From the NCBI RefSeq assembly GCF_022348085.1, contig NZ_JAKRFN010000004.1, positions 248,001-312,000 on the forward strand: DNA of 64,000 bases, in the 5' to 3' direction. The notes under the pieces are model-generated. The model was not told the origin of the DNA and searched no databases. It saw only the letters and a list, made by a program, of their open reading frames with translations. Positions 34,563 to 45,598 of the stretch are shown piece after piece. The position numbers and the translations under genes were made by a program. The DNA is from Mycobacterium sp. PSTR-4-N (GTDB lineage Bacteria; Actinomycetota; Actinomycetes; Mycobacteriales; Mycobacteriaceae). Each line of letters starts with the position of its first letter. Within the stretch, counting starts at the first letter, position 1.

Positions 34563-35969
34563 ATGACCCGCATCGACGCCTTCACCGACGACGCCCTGGG
34601 CACGCTGGACGCGGTCGGTGCCGTGGAAGCCCTTCGCGCGGGCGAAGTCTCGGCGGCCGAACTGGTCGACGCCGCCATCGCACGCACGGAGGCCGTCAAT
34701 CCGGCGCTCAACGGCCTGGCCTATGAGGCGTTCGACCGCGCGCGCACGCGGGCCCGGCTGGCCTACCCCTACGGCGGCTACTTCGACGGCGTGCCCTCGT
34801 TCATCAAGGACAACGTGGCGGTGGCCGGCATGCCCACCCGGGAGGGAGCCGACGCGTGGGAGGCCCGGGTCGAGCGGAGCGACGGTGACTTCGCGAAACC
34901 GTACCTGGCCACCGGGTTGATCCCGCTCGGCAAGACGCAGCTGTCGGAGTTCGGGTTCAGCGCCTCAGCCGAGCACCCGCGGCTGGGGGCGGTGCGCAAC
35001 CCGTGGCACACCGACCACACCGCGGGCGCCTCCTCGTCGGGTTCGGGCGCGTTCGTCGCCGCGGGTGTCGTCCCTATCGCGCACGCCAACGACGGCGGCG
35101 GCTCCATCCGCATCCCTGCGGCGTGCAACGGCCTGGTCGGCCTCAAACCCTCCAGGGGTCGGCTTCCGCTGGATCGCAATGTGCGTCAGATGCCGCTGCA
35201 GATCGTGCACAACGGGGTCCTCACCCGGACGGTGCGCGACACCGCCGCCTTCTACCGGGAGATGGAACGCGTCGTCGCCCACCCGAAGCTGCCGCCTGTC
35301 GGCGACGTCCGCGCCCCGGGTGTCGAGCGCCTGCACATCGCCGTGTGCACGCAGTCGATCGCGCGGAACTCCGCACCGGAGATCGCCGAACTGACGATGC
35401 AGACCGCGGCACTGCTCGAGGAGCTCGGTCATCGAGTCACCGTGGTGGACAACCCGATACCGCGACGCTTCATCGACGACTTCCTGCTGTACTGGTCGTT
35501 CCTCGCGTTCGCGTTGGTGCGCGGTGGTCGGCGCACCTTCGGTGAGACGTTCGACCGCACCCGGCTGGACAGCCTCACCCTCGGGCTGGAGCAGCACGCT
35601 GCTCGCAACCTGGCGCGCCTGCCCGCGGCGCTGGTGCGGCTCGCCCGCACCCGGCGAATCACGGCGCGGCTTCAGGCCACCTACGACCTGCTGCTGACCC
35701 CGACCCTCGCCGACGTCACGCCGCGCATCGGGCATCTCGATCCGACCGCTGATTACCAGCAGGTGATCGAGCGGCTCATCGACTGGGTGGCGTTCACGCC
35801 GCTGCAGAACGTGACGGGGGAACCGGCGATCTCGCTTCCGTTGGCACGGTCGGCGTCGGGGTTGCCGGTCGGCATGATGTTCTCCGCACCTCTGGGCCGC
35901 GACGCCCGGCTGCTGGAGCTCGCCTACGAACTCGAGCAGGCGCGACCGTGGCCGACGATCTCGGGGTGA
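34563..35969 (+). CDS. amiC: amidase-signature hydrolase AmiC
   Basis: A 468-residue amidase of the Ser-cisSer-Lys class. The Lys lies in PSFIKDNVAVAG, the Ser pair in TAGASSSGSGAFVA and GGSIRIPAACNG. Hydrolyses carboxamides; the substrate is unknown. In M. tuberculosis AmiC (Rv2888c) is known, as I recall, to activate some amide prodrugs. It follows the sugar transferase by 49 nt but has its own -10-like element. A small hairpin follows the stop. Confidence 0.92.
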   Translation: MTRIDAFTDDALGTLDAVGAVEALRAGEVSAAELVDAAIARTEAVNPALNGLAYEAFDRARTRARLAYPYGGYFDGVPSFIKDNVAVAGMPTREGADAWEARVERSDGDFAKPYLATGLIPLGKTQLSEFGFSASAEHPRLGAVRNPWHTDHTAGASSSGSGAFVAAGVVPIAHANDGGGSIRIPAACNGLVGLKPSRGRLPLDRNVRQMPLQIVHNGVLTRTVRDTAAFYREMERVVAHPKLPPVGDVRAPGVERLHIAVCTQSIARNSAPEIAELTMQTAALLEELGHRVTVVDNPIPRRFIDDFLLYWSFLAFALVRGGRRTFGETFDRTRLDSLTLGLEQHAARNLARLPAALVRLARTRRITARLQATYDLLLTPTLADVTPRIGHLDPTADYQQVIERLIDWVAFTPLQNVTGEPAISLPLARSASGLPVGMMFSAPLGRDARLLELAYELEQARPWPTISG

Positions 35970-35975
35970 CGGGTC

Positions 35976-35994
35976 GGCAACGAAATCCGTTGCC
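35976..35994 (+). terminator. hairpin after amiC
   Basis: GGCAACG (35976-35982) pairs with CGTTGCC (35988-35994), loop AAATC, followed by TTC. A modest 7-bp stem 6 nt after the amiC stop. Confidence 0.5.
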
Positions 35995-36031
35995 TTCGCG
36001 ACACCCTGCTGTAACTGAGCCCCTGGCGTTT

Positions 36032-36067
36032 TAACACCGACGACACCACTGGCGGCCCTGGGTGTTA
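36032..36067. repeat. inverted repeat upstream of the ABC exporter
   Basis: TAACACC (36032-36038) and GGTGTTA (36061-36067) are exact complements, 22 nt apart, in the 201-nt gap before the exporter genes. It could be a regulator site or a hairpin; no function assigned. Confidence 0.4.
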
Positions 36068-36170
36068 CGTGTGGCTCCCACCATCATGTCTCGTGGAGAC
36101 GAAGCAGGTCGGCGATTCGTCGTCGGTGATGCGCTCCGAACGGTTGCCCGTCGGCTCGCACAACACGGTG

Positions 36171-37268
36171 ATGTGCCTCATCCGGTTCGCGCTGGCCACC
36201 ATCCGGCGCCGGCCGGAACGCTTCGTGTTGTCGGTGCTCGGCATCGCGCTGGCCATCGCATGCGTGACCGTGGTGCGCACGGTGTCGGCGAGTTTCGCGA
36301 TCACAGGCCAAGATTCGGTCACCGATGTGCTCTCGGGCGGCGCCCTGTGGGTGGTGCCCGCCGACGGTGTGCGCTACGACCCCGACGTCGAGGCTCTCGT
36401 CGCCAACGGTCCCGCGCCCGACATCGACGTCCCCGCCGGATGGACGGTCACCCGCACGCTGTCCGGGGTGACGGAGGTGAGCGGTCATCCGGTGTCCCTG
36501 CGCGGTCGCGACGACGTTGCCGCAGGCGAGGCGTCGGTGGCCTCCGGCGCGGCCGAGCGTCTCGGTCTGGCCGACGGCGACCGTGTCACGATCGGGGGGC
36601 AGAGCCTGCTGGTCCGGACCGGCGGCGACGGTCAATCCGTGGTCGTTGCTACGTCGCTGGCCAAAGCCATTGTCGGAGAGGGCGGTTGGTGGGTGGTCTC
36701 GGCTCCTGCCGGAGCCGAGAAGCGCCGTGATGTGGCGCAGACGTTCGGCGCCGAGGTGGGATTGCCGGTCACCGCCGATCCGTCCGTGCAACCGGACCCG
36801 AAGGGTGCGGGACTCATCTACGACACCGTCGGCGGCTCGGGCCCACTGACCTTCGAGCAGAAGTTCTCGGCACTGTTCTCCGGCGAGGTGACCGGGTCGA
36901 CGCTCGGCCTGATCTCGACCGTCGGTCTCGGGTTGGGCTTCGTCATCGCGGTGTCGTCGTTTCTGGCCTCGGTCACCGAGCGGCGCCGAGAGTTCGGCAT
37001 CATGTCGAGTATCGGACTCGCCGACGAAGTCCTGTATTTCTTCCTGGTCGAGTCGGCAATCGTGTTCGTGACCGCTTATGTGTTGGGTATTGCTGCCGCG
37101 GGAATCGCTGTGGCGCTGGTCATTCCGGGAATCGCCACGGTGACGTCCTGGCTGCAGGGCATCGCGATGACCGCGATGTTCCTGCCCGCCATGGCCATCG
37201 TCGGAGCCCTGGTGCCGGTACACCGGCTGCTCCAGCAGCGTCCTGTCGAACTGCTGGGTGCGCGATGA
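36171..37268 (+). CDS. ABC transporter permease, FtsX/MacB type
   Basis: About 365 residues: one N-terminal transmembrane helix (about 17-38), a large extracytoplasmic domain (about 45-265) and three C-terminal helices with SSFLASVTERRREFGIMSSIGL, the FtsX-like signature. The start is uncertain. ATG 36171 (or GTG 36168) gives the standard RFALATIRRRPERF opening; ATG 36129 and GTG 36069 are in-frame alternatives, none with a good RBS. It overlaps the next permease by 4 nt. Such exporters move lipids or peptides, or act as mechanotransmitters. Confidence 0.83.
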   Translation: MCLIRFALATIRRRPERFVLSVLGIALAIACVTVVRTVSASFAITGQDSVTDVLSGGALWVVPADGVRYDPDVEALVANGPAPDIDVPAGWTVTRTLSGVTEVSGHPVSLRGRDDVAAGEASVASGAAERLGLADGDRVTIGGQSLLVRTGGDGQSVVVATSLAKAIVGEGGWWVVSAPAGAEKRRDVAQTFGAEVGLPVTADPSVQPDPKGAGLIYDTVGGSGPLTFEQKFSALFSGEVTGSTLGLISTVGLGLGFVIAVSSFLASVTERRREFGIMSSIGLADEVLYFFLVESAIVFVTAYVLGIAAAGIAVALVIPGIATVTSWLQGIAMTAMFLPAMAIVGALVPVHRLLQQRPVELLGAR

Positions 37269-37831
37269 TCGCCAAGGGCTTGACCTACGGATGGCTCGCC
37301 GCCCGCCGCCGCGTCCGGGAGATGGTGCTGCCTGCCGTGACCACCGCCACCGGGGCGTACCTCGTGGTGCTCGTCTTCGGCATGAGCGACGGAATCCGTA
37401 GTCAGTCAGCGGTGTTGGGGCACGCCGACGAGATCGGGCACGCGGTCACGCTGATCGCCGTCACGGTGCTGCTGGTCGGTGTCGCCGAGGTCGCGGTGGC
37501 GACCACGAGAACCGTCACGCAACGCACCCGGGAGCTCGGCGTGCTCGGCGCCAACGGGGTGCCTCGCCCACCGGTCGTCGCCGCCCTCCTCGTCGAACCT
37601 GCGATCGCCGCGGTGGTGGGTGCCGTCGCCGGGGCGCTGCTGGCGGCGCTGACAGGGGTGGCCCTGGCCGTGGCCGGGGTGGTCGGCACCGGTGTGTCGG
37701 TGGCCGGATCGGCAGTCGGCGCTGCGGTCGCAGTCGGCGTCAGCATCGTGGCCGCCCTGGCGACCAGCATCGTGCCGACGTGGAAGGCGGCCTCACGTCC
37801 TCCGATTCGTTCGTTGACCGAAGGAAGCTGA
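37265..37831 (+). CDS. second, shorter FtsX-like permease
   Basis: A 188-residue hydrophobic protein with an N-terminal helix (about 20-42) and three C-terminal helices around RTVTQRTRELGVLGANGVPR, the FtsX-type intracellular loop. The large external domain present in its partner is missing; only about 20 residues link helix 1 to helix 2. It probably forms a heterodimer with the upstream permease. ATGA overlap upstream, and the ATPase follows after one base. Confidence 0.83.
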   Translation: MIAKGLTYGWLAARRRVREMVLPAVTTATGAYLVVLVFGMSDGIRSQSAVLGHADEIGHAVTLIAVTVLLVGVAEVAVATTRTVTQRTRELGVLGANGVPRPPVVAALLVEPAIAAVVGAVAGALLAALTGVALAVAGVVGTGVSVAGSAVGAAVAVGVSIVAALATSIVPTWKAASRPPIRSLTEGS

Positions 37832-37832
37832 C

Positions 37833-38534
37833 ATGACCGCATCCGCGCCCGCCCCCGCACCTGCGCCCGTCATCGAGATCTCGGATGTCTGGAAACTGCA
37901 CAAACTCGGCGACGAGGTCGTCAAGGCGTTGATGGCGGCCGACCTCACCGTCATGCCGGGCGAGTTCGTGTGCCTGATGGGCCCCAGCGGTAGTGGAAAG
38001 TCCACGCTGCTCAACATCATCGGCGGCCTCGACAGGCCGACGAAAGGGTCCGTGACCGTCGCGGGCCAGGACACCGCCGCCCTGACAGAAAGCCAATTCG
38101 CCGCGCTGCGGCACGACAAGGTCGGCTTCATCTTCCAGAGCTACAACCTGATCCCGTTTCTGTCGGCGGTCGAGAACGTCGAGCTGCCACTGATGTTCGA
38201 ACCCTACGATCGCGACGCGCTGCGCCGGCGGGCGGTCGAGCTGCTCGAGCTGGTCGGTCTCGGTCACCGGATCCACCATCAGCCGACCAAGATGTCGGGC
38301 GGCGAGCAGCAACGCACCGCGATCGCCCGCTCGCTGATCAGCAACCCGGCCCTCGTACTGGCCGACGAACCGACGGCGAACCTCGATCACCGCACCGGCG
38401 AGACCGTCGTGCGCATGCTGCGCGAGCTCTGCTCGACCATGGGCGTCACCGTGGTCGCCAGCACCCATGACCCCACGGTGGCCGACGAAGCGAGCCGTGT
38501 CGTCCGCATGAAAGACGGACAGATCGTCAACTGA
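37833..38534 (+). CDS. ABC transporter ATP-binding protein (LolD/MacB type)
   Basis: A 233-residue ATPase: Walker A GPSGSGKST, Q-loop FIFQSYNLIPFLSAVENVELPL, signature MSGGEQQR (first residue Met instead of Leu), Walker B LVLADEPTANLD, and H-loop ASTHDP. The sequence around the Q-loop is typical of MacB/LolD exporters. An Ala-Pro-rich N-terminal tail of about 12 residues precedes it. It drives the two FtsX-like permeases encoded just upstream. Confidence 0.92.
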   Translation: MTASAPAPAPAPVIEISDVWKLHKLGDEVVKALMAADLTVMPGEFVCLMGPSGSGKSTLLNIIGGLDRPTKGSVTVAGQDTAALTESQFAALRHDKVGFIFQSYNLIPFLSAVENVELPLMFEPYDRDALRRRAVELLELVGLGHRIHHQPTKMSGGEQQRTAIARSLISNPALVLADEPTANLDHRTGETVVRMLRELCSTMGVTVVASTHDPTVADEASRVVRMKDGQIVN

Positions 38535-38549
38535 GTTGGGAGACAACCT

Positions 38550-40061
38550 ATGACGCAGACCGAACCCGCGCCACCCCAGGGGCGCGACGCGCTGATGACC
38601 ACGGAGCTGGTACCCGAACAGATCCTGCCCAAGGTGATGACGACGTTCGGCCTGACGGCGGCCTACGTGTTCATCATCTGCTGGGTCACCGGGTCGTCGG
38701 TGATGGCCGCGGGCGGCTGGACGGCGATCCCGATGTGGGTGCTGGGGATCCTGACGTTCCTGATCCCGGCCGGTATGGCGGTCGTGGAGTTGGGAAACCT
38801 CTGGCCCGGCCAAGGTGGTGTGTACATCTGGGCCACCCGCACCATGGGGGAGACGTGGGGCTTCATCGGCGGCTATCTGTCGTGGGTACCGGTGATCCTC
38901 AACGCCGCGTCGTCGCCGGCGGTCGTGTTGCAGTTCCTGTTGCTCGCGTTCCATGCCGAACTCGGCCTGACCACGAGCATCATCTTGCAGCTGGTGATCC
39001 TCTGGACGGTGATCGGGCTCGCCCTCGCGAAACTGGCTGCGAATCAGAAGATCATGAACATCGTCTTCGTGGTGTACGGCATCCTGACCCTGACGATCTT
39101 CATCTGCGGCCTTCTCTTCGCGGTCAACAACGGATCGGGCACGCCGTTCAGCTGGGCCGAGGCCACGATCCCCAACTTCGCCGTCGCCGGCTTCCTCTAC
39201 GGCACCGTGCTGCTGTATCTGCTCGGTGTGGAGACCCCGTACAACATGGGCGCCGAGTTCCTCTCGGTGCGCAAGAGCGGGCCGAAGATGATCCTGTGGG
39301 GATCCGCCGCTCTGGTCGCGATCTACCTGCTGACCACGCTGGGCACCATGATGGCCCTGCCCAGCGATGAGATCGACCCGGTCACCGGGGTGATCGGCAT
39401 GCTGGATGTGGCCGGCTTCCCCGGTCTGATGGAGGTCTGCGCGGTCGTGCTGGCGTTCATCATCATCGTGGCGTTGATGACCTATCAGGTCGCCTACTCC
39501 CGGCTGATCTTCGTCTCCGGCCTGGAACGGCACCTGCCGCGGCTGTTCACCCATCTCAATCCACGCACCCGTAATCCGGTGACAGCCATCCTGATCCAGG
39601 GTGTCATCTCGTCGCTGATCCTGGTGGGCCTGTACTCACAGAGCAGCATGGCCAACGTCACCATCTATCTGCAGGGTGGGTTGTCCACGGTGTGGCTGCT
39701 GTCCGGATTCTTCTTCCTGTTCCCGGTCGTGATCGCCCGGCGCAAGTACGCCGATCGCTATGCCGCAGAACAATTCTGGCGAATCCCCGGCGGTATGACC
39801 GGCGTCTGGATCGCCGTCGTCGTGGGCACCGTGGGGACCATCGGCGGCGTCTACTACTCGTTCGTCACGCCGTGGATCGACGTGCCGTCGGCGACCTGGA
39901 TGACCTGGGTCGGCGGCATCAGCGTGGGCATGTTCGCACTCGGCCTGATCGTCTACGTCTTCGGCAGGCGTTCCGCGCACAAGATCTCCCAAGAGGATTC
40001 GTTGGCCCACCTCGCGGTCTTCGACCTCACCGACAAGGACAAGGCGGAAGGTAGCGTCTGA
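38550..40061 (+). CDS. APC-superfamily amino acid/amine permease
   Basis: A 503-residue permease with about 12 hydrophobic segments. The first unwound helix region is AAYVFIICWVTGSSVM and the next GVYIWATRTMGETWGFIGGYLSWVP resembles the glutamate:GABA-antiporter/YjeM branch. ATG has GGGAGA 8 nt upstream. It lies 15 nt after the ABC ATPase, and its stop overlaps the amine-oxidase ATG by one base (TGATG). That tight link suggests it imports the amine oxidised by the next gene; the exact substrate is not readable. Confidence 0.88.
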   Translation: MTQTEPAPPQGRDALMTTELVPEQILPKVMTTFGLTAAYVFIICWVTGSSVMAAGGWTAIPMWVLGILTFLIPAGMAVVELGNLWPGQGGVYIWATRTMGETWGFIGGYLSWVPVILNAASSPAVVLQFLLLAFHAELGLTTSIILQLVILWTVIGLALAKLAANQKIMNIVFVVYGILTLTIFICGLLFAVNNGSGTPFSWAEATIPNFAVAGFLYGTVLLYLLGVETPYNMGAEFLSVRKSGPKMILWGSAALVAIYLLTTLGTMMALPSDEIDPVTGVIGMLDVAGFPGLMEVCAVVLAFIIIVALMTYQVAYSRLIFVSGLERHLPRLFTHLNPRTRNPVTAILIQGVISSLILVGLYSQSSMANVTIYLQGGLSTVWLLSGFFFLFPVVIARRKYADRYAAEQFWRIPGGMTGVWIAVVVGTVGTIGGVYYSFVTPWIDVPSATWMTWVGGISVGMFALGLIVYVFGRRSAHKISQEDSLAHLAVFDLTDKDKAEGSV

Positions 40062-42067
40062 TGACACTGGAGGACACCCGCACCCAGTCCGCCGACACCG
40101 TCGGGCGGTATCCGCTCGATCCGCTCACCGGGGCCGAGATCGAAGCCGCGGCTGCTGTCGTGCGCTCGAGTCAATACGACACGCCGACACTGAAATTCGT
40201 CATGATCTACTTGGCGGAGCCGGCGAAGACGGAGACGCTGACCTTCGCGGGCACGGATGTGCCACGGTGTGCATTCGTCACGATGTACGACGCCGCGGCC
40301 AAGATGGTGTACGAGGCCGTCGTGAACCTCGACGCCCGGCTCCTCGAGACGTGGACACCCGTGCCCGGCCGCTTCCCGTCCTATCTCGTCGAGCACATGA
40401 CCGGGGTGGAGGAGAAGGTCCGAGAGGATCCGCGCTGGCAGGACGCGATGCGCAAGCGCGGCGTCACCGACTTCAGCCTGGCGATGATCGATCCGTGGCC
40501 GGCCGGCTATTACGGCAGCGCAGACCATTACGACAACTCGGCTCTGATCTGCCGGCCGCTGACGTTCATGCGTGCCGCGCCCTCGGAGCACGGTTACGCC
40601 CGCCCGGTCGAGGGGTTGATCGTCACGTTCGACCTCGACGCCATGACGGTGCTCGACGTGGAGGACCACGGGGTGGTGCCGTTACCGCCGACGGCAGGCA
40701 ACTACTCCGAGAAGTTCATGTTCGATGCGAACAACCGACCGGCGTTCACGCAGTTCCGCGACGACGTGAAGCCGATCGAGATCACCCAGCCCGACGGGCC
40801 CAGTTTCACCGTCGACGGCTGGAACGTCACCTGGCAGAAATGGTCGCTGCGCATCGGCTTCAATCCACGTGAGGGCGTCACCCTGCACGAGGTGACCTAC
40901 ACCGACCGCGGCGTCACCCGACCGATCCTCTACCGCGCATCGCTGTCGGAGATGGTGGTGCCGTATGGGGACACGTCGCCGACGCACTGGAACAAGAACG
41001 TTTTCGACATGGGCGAAGTCGGGATGGGGTTCTCGGCCAATCCGCTGACGCTGGGATGTGACTGCCTGGGCGAGATCTTCTACTTCGACGGCACGGTCAA
41101 TGATTCGAGCGGCAACGCGGTGACGATCCCGAATGCGATCTGCATGCACGAGGAGGATTACGGGATCTCGTGGAAGCACACCGACTTCCGCACCGAAGAG
41201 GTCGAGGTCCGACGGTCCCGCCGGCTGGTGATCTCGATGATCTGCACCGTGGGCAACTACGAGTACGGCTTCTTCTGGTACCTGTACAACGACGCCTCGA
41301 TCGAGGTCGAGGTGAAGCTCTCCGGTGTGCTGACCACCGGGGCCGTTCCCGACGGGGAGACGCCGCGCTGGGGCAAGATGGTCGCCCCCGGCATCTACGG
41401 CCCGAATCACCAGCATTTCTTCAACTTTCGGCTCGACATGAGCGTCGACGGGTCGAACAACAGTGTCTACGAGGTGGATTCGATACCGGAACCGGATCCG
41501 GAGCTCAATCCGCACCACAACGCGTGGATCGTGCGGGACACGCTCGTGGCGTCGGAGGCCGACGGGGCGCGCGACTGGAACTGGTCGACGGGGCGGTACT
41601 GGAAGGTCACCAACCCGGCGAAGGTCAACGAACTGGGCAGCCCGGTGGCCTACAAGCTGGTGCCCAAGGACATCGTGCCGGTGATGGTGCAGGAGGGTTC
41701 CTACATCTACGACCGTGCCCGGTTCGTTCAGCACAACCTCTGGGTGACGCGCTACGACCCCACGGAGATGTTCGCCGCGGGTGACTACATGTATCAGTCA
41801 GCGGACATGCAGGGTCTGCCGGAGTTCATCGCCGACGACGCGCCGCTGGAGAACACCGACGTGGTGCTCTGGTACACGCTGGGGGCGCACCACGTGGTCC
41901 GGCCGGAGGACTGGCCGGTGATGCCGTGTGCGTATGCGGGCTTCCATCTGAAGCCGATCGGGTTCTTCGACGGCAACCCGGCGCTGGACCTGCCGCCGTC
42001 ACCGCCCAAGTCGTGCCACATGAACCACAGCGGACTGCCCGTGGCGGAGCGCGCGATGGAATCCTGA
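40061..42067 (+). CDS. copper-containing primary-amine oxidase
   Basis: Converts primary amines to aldehydes with release of H2O2 and NH3, using copper and the self-made cofactor topaquinone. In this 668-residue protein the TPQ precursor is Y400 (TVGNYEYG) and the catalytic base D316 (NKNVFDMGEVG). The copper ligands are H450 and H452 (NHQHFFNF) and a third His at 610-611 (GAHHVVRPEDWP). Length and all key residues match active bacterial enzymes. No signal peptide, so probably cytoplasmic. Translationally coupled to the permease. Good candidates are phenylethylamine, tyramine or histamine. Confidence 0.95.
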   Translation: MTLEDTRTQSADTVGRYPLDPLTGAEIEAAAAVVRSSQYDTPTLKFVMIYLAEPAKTETLTFAGTDVPRCAFVTMYDAAAKMVYEAVVNLDARLLETWTPVPGRFPSYLVEHMTGVEEKVREDPRWQDAMRKRGVTDFSLAMIDPWPAGYYGSADHYDNSALICRPLTFMRAAPSEHGYARPVEGLIVTFDLDAMTVLDVEDHGVVPLPPTAGNYSEKFMFDANNRPAFTQFRDDVKPIEITQPDGPSFTVDGWNVTWQKWSLRIGFNPREGVTLHEVTYTDRGVTRPILYRASLSEMVVPYGDTSPTHWNKNVFDMGEVGMGFSANPLTLGCDCLGEIFYFDGTVNDSSGNAVTIPNAICMHEEDYGISWKHTDFRTEEVEVRRSRRLVISMICTVGNYEYGFFWYLYNDASIEVEVKLSGVLTTGAVPDGETPRWGKMVAPGIYGPNHQHFFNFRLDMSVDGSNNSVYEVDSIPEPDPELNPHHNAWIVRDTLVASEADGARDWNWSTGRYWKVTNPAKVNELGSPVAYKLVPKDIVPVMVQEGSYIYDRARFVQHNLWVTRYDPTEMFAAGDYMYQSADMQGLPEFIADDAPLENTDVVLWYTLGAHHVVRPEDWPVMPCAYAGFHLKPIGFFDGNPALDLPPSPPKSCHMNHSGLPVAERAMES

Positions 42068-42085
42068 CCGGAAAGAGTGACCAGG

Positions 42086-43238
<1,153 letters not shown>

Positions 43239-43345
43239 CACACCCGGGCGCCCCTGAGCGACGCGCGCGGCCTGCGATGAGGCAGGATGGGGGAGCCGTC
43301 TGCGGCATTCTCGGGGGCGGCCAAGCGCGAGCGAGAAGGAGTCGG

Positions 43346-44098
43346 ATGGCGGACGGCACAGCCAACGGGGGCCCGACATCGTCGATCAGGCCCGCTTACA
43401 GCCGCGTACTGCTCAAGCTGGGCGGTGAGATGTTCGGCGGCGGGCAGGTCGGTCTCGACCCCGACGTCGTCGCGCTCGTCGCCCGCCAGATCGCCGAGGT
43501 GGTGCGCAGCGGCGTCCAGGTGGCGGTCGTCATCGGCGGCGGCAACTTCTTCCGCGGTGCCCAGCTGCAGCAGCGGGGCATGGAGCGCACCCGCTCCGAC
43601 TACATGGGCATGCTCGGCACCGTGATGAACAGCCTTGCGCTGCAGGACTTCCTGGAGAAGGAAGGTATCCAGACACGCGTGCAGACCGCGATCACGATGG
43701 GTCAGGTCGCCGAGCCCTACATCCCGCTGCGCGCGCAGCGGCACCTGGAGAAGGGCCGTGTGGTGATCTTCGGCGCCGGGATGGGACTGCCCTACTTCTC
43801 CACCGACACCACCGCCGCGCAACGGGCCCTGGAGATCAGGGCGGATGTCGTGCTGATGGCCAAGGCGGTCGACGGGGTGTTCACCGCCGACCCGCGCACC
43901 GATCCCGATGCCACGCTGTTGACGTCGATCACGCACCGCGAGGTCATCGATCGCGGCCTGGCCGTGGCGGACGCGACCGCGTTCAGCCTCTGTATGGACA
44001 ACAAGATGCCGATCATGGTGTTCAACCTGCTCACCGACGGCAATATCGCCCGCGCGGTCGCAGGTGAGAAGATCGGCACACTGGTCACCACCTCGTGA
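43346..44098 (+). CDS. pyrH: uridylate kinase (UMP kinase)
   Basis: UMP kinase makes UDP for nucleic-acid and cell-wall precursors. The 250-residue protein has [62 protein letters not shown] and a conserved [11 protein letters not shown] end. ATG 43346 has AAGGAG 5 nt upstream; the longer open frame to 43277 lacks homology. First gene of pyrH-frr-cdsA-rlmN. Confidence 0.96.
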   Translation: MADGTANGGPTSSIRPAYSRVLLKLGGEMFGGGQVGLDPDVVALVARQIAEVVRSGVQVAVVIGGGNFFRGAQLQQRGMERTRSDYMGMLGTVMNSLALQDFLEKEGIQTRVQTAITMGQVAEPYIPLRAQRHLEKGRVVIFGAGMGLPYFSTDTTAAQRALEIRADVVLMAKAVDGVFTADPRTDPDATLLTSITHREVIDRGLAVADATAFSLCMDNKMPIMVFNLLTDGNIARAVAGEKIGTLVTTS

Positions 44099-44141
44099 TC
44101 GGTGATGTGATCGGCGAGCGAAGCGACGGGAGAAGATTCAG

Positions 44142-44699
44142 GTGATCGACGAGACGCTCTTCGATGCCGAGGAGAAGATGGAGAAGGCCGTGTCGGTGGC
44201 CCGAGACGACCTGGGGGCGATCCGCACCGGACGGGCCAACCCCGGCATGTTCAACCGGATCAGCATCGACTACTACGGCTCCGCGACCCCGATCACGCAG
44301 CTGTCGAGCATCAACGTCCCCGAACCGCGGCTCGTGGTGATCAAGCCGTACGAGGCCAACCAGTTGCGCAACATCGAGGACGCGATCCGCAACTCCGACC
44401 TGGGCGTCAACCCCTCCAACGACGGCAACGTCATCCGTGTCGCGATTCCTCAGCTGACCGAGGAGCGCCGCCGTGACCTGGTCAAGCAGGCCAAGGCCAA
44501 GGGTGAGGACGCGAAGGTCTCGGTGCGCAACATCCGCCGGAAGGCCATGGAGGAACTGAGCCGGATCAAGAAGGACGGCGACGCGGGCGAGGACGAGGTC
44601 ACCCGGGCGGAGAAGGATCTCGACAAGACCACGGCGCAATACACGACCCAGATCGACGAGCTGGTCAAACACAAAGAAGGCGAGCTGCTGGAGGTCTGA
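44142..44699 (+). CDS. frr: ribosome recycling factor
   Basis: RRF splits post-termination ribosomes together with EF-G. The 185-residue protein has [28 protein letters not shown] and a C-terminal helix of the three-helix bundle, with [14 protein letters not shown] start preceded by GGGAGAA. The gap to pyrH is 43 nt; cdsA starts 1 nt after the stop. Confidence 0.97.
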   Translation: MIDETLFDAEEKMEKAVSVARDDLGAIRTGRANPGMFNRISIDYYGSATPITQLSSINVPEPRLVVIKPYEANQLRNIEDAIRNSDLGVNPSNDGNVIRVAIPQLTEERRRDLVKQAKAKGEDAKVSVRNIRRKAMEELSRIKKDGDAGEDEVTRAEKDLDKTTAQYTTQIDELVKHKEGELLEV

Positions 44700-44700
44700 G

Positions 44701-45582
44701 GTGACCGATCAGCAACCGACTCCCGTGGCAGACAAGCCGGTCGATCCAGCGCCGACCCAGAAGAAGTCCCGCGCCGGACGCAACCTTCCCGCAGCGATCG
44801 CGGTGGGTGTGGTGCTCGGGGCGATGGCGATCGGCACGCTGCTGTTCGCGCCGATCTGGTGGTTGCCGTTGTTGGCGGCGGCCATTGCGATCGCCACCCA
44901 CGAGGTGATTCGTCGCCTGCGCGAGCACGGCTACGTGCTACCAGTGATCCCGCTGCTGGTCGGCGGCCAGGCGATGATCTGGCTGACGTGGCCGTTCGGC
45001 ATGGCGGGACTGCTGGGCGGTTATGCCGGCACGATCGTCGTCGCCATGGTGTGGCGACTGCTCGGGCAGGGGCTGGGCAGCCAGCCCGTCAACTATCTCC
45101 GCGACATCGCAGCGTCCGTGCTGCTGGCCACCTGGGTGCCGATGTTCGCGGCGTTCACGGCGCTGCTGATCTTCGCCGACCACGGCGGCGTGCGCGTGTT
45201 CACGGTGATCGCCACGGTCGTGTTCGCCGACATCGGCGGCTATGTCGCGGGCGTGCTGTTCGGCAAGCACCTGATGGCGCCGGCGATCAGCCCCAAGAAA
45301 TCCTGGGAAGGCCTCGGCGGATCGCTGGTGTTCGGCACCGCCGCCGCGGTGTTGTCCGTCACGTTCCTGCTGGACAAGCCGGCATGGGTCGGTGTCCCGC
45401 TGGGTGTGATGCTGGTGATCACCGGAGTGCTCGGTGACCTGGTGGAATCGCAGATCAAGCGCGATCTCGGCATCAAGGACATGGGCACGCTGCTGCCCGG
45501 TCACGGCGGTCTGATGGACCGCATCGACGCGATGCTGCCGTCCGCGGTGGCTGGATGGATCGTCCTGACCCTGTTGGCCTGA
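44701..45582 (+). CDS. cdsA: phosphatidate cytidylyltransferase
   Basis: CdsA makes CDP-diacylglycerol, the precursor of phosphatidylinositol, PIMs and cardiolipin. The 293-residue integral membrane protein has about eight helices. The signature is complete: [12 protein letters not shown] and [38 protein letters not shown] start just after frr. Essential for mycobacterial envelope lipids by family knowledge. Confidence 0.96.
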   Translation: MTDQQPTPVADKPVDPAPTQKKSRAGRNLPAAIAVGVVLGAMAIGTLLFAPIWWLPLLAAAIAIATHEVIRRLREHGYVLPVIPLLVGGQAMIWLTWPFGMAGLLGGYAGTIVVAMVWRLLGQGLGSQPVNYLRDIAASVLLATWVPMFAAFTALLIFADHGGVRVFTVIATVVFADIGGYVAGVLFGKHLMAPAISPKKSWEGLGGSLVFGTAAAVLSVTFLLDKPAWVGVPLGVMLVITGVLGDLVESQIKRDLGIKDMGTLLPGHGGLMDRIDAMLPSAVAGWIVLTLLA

Positions 45583-45598
45583 GATACTGGCTGCAGTC

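Noticed and set aside
37740..39554. 604-codon minus-strand open frame
   Set aside because: Antisense to the ABC ATPase and permease, whose motifs are unambiguous; composition is shadow-like.
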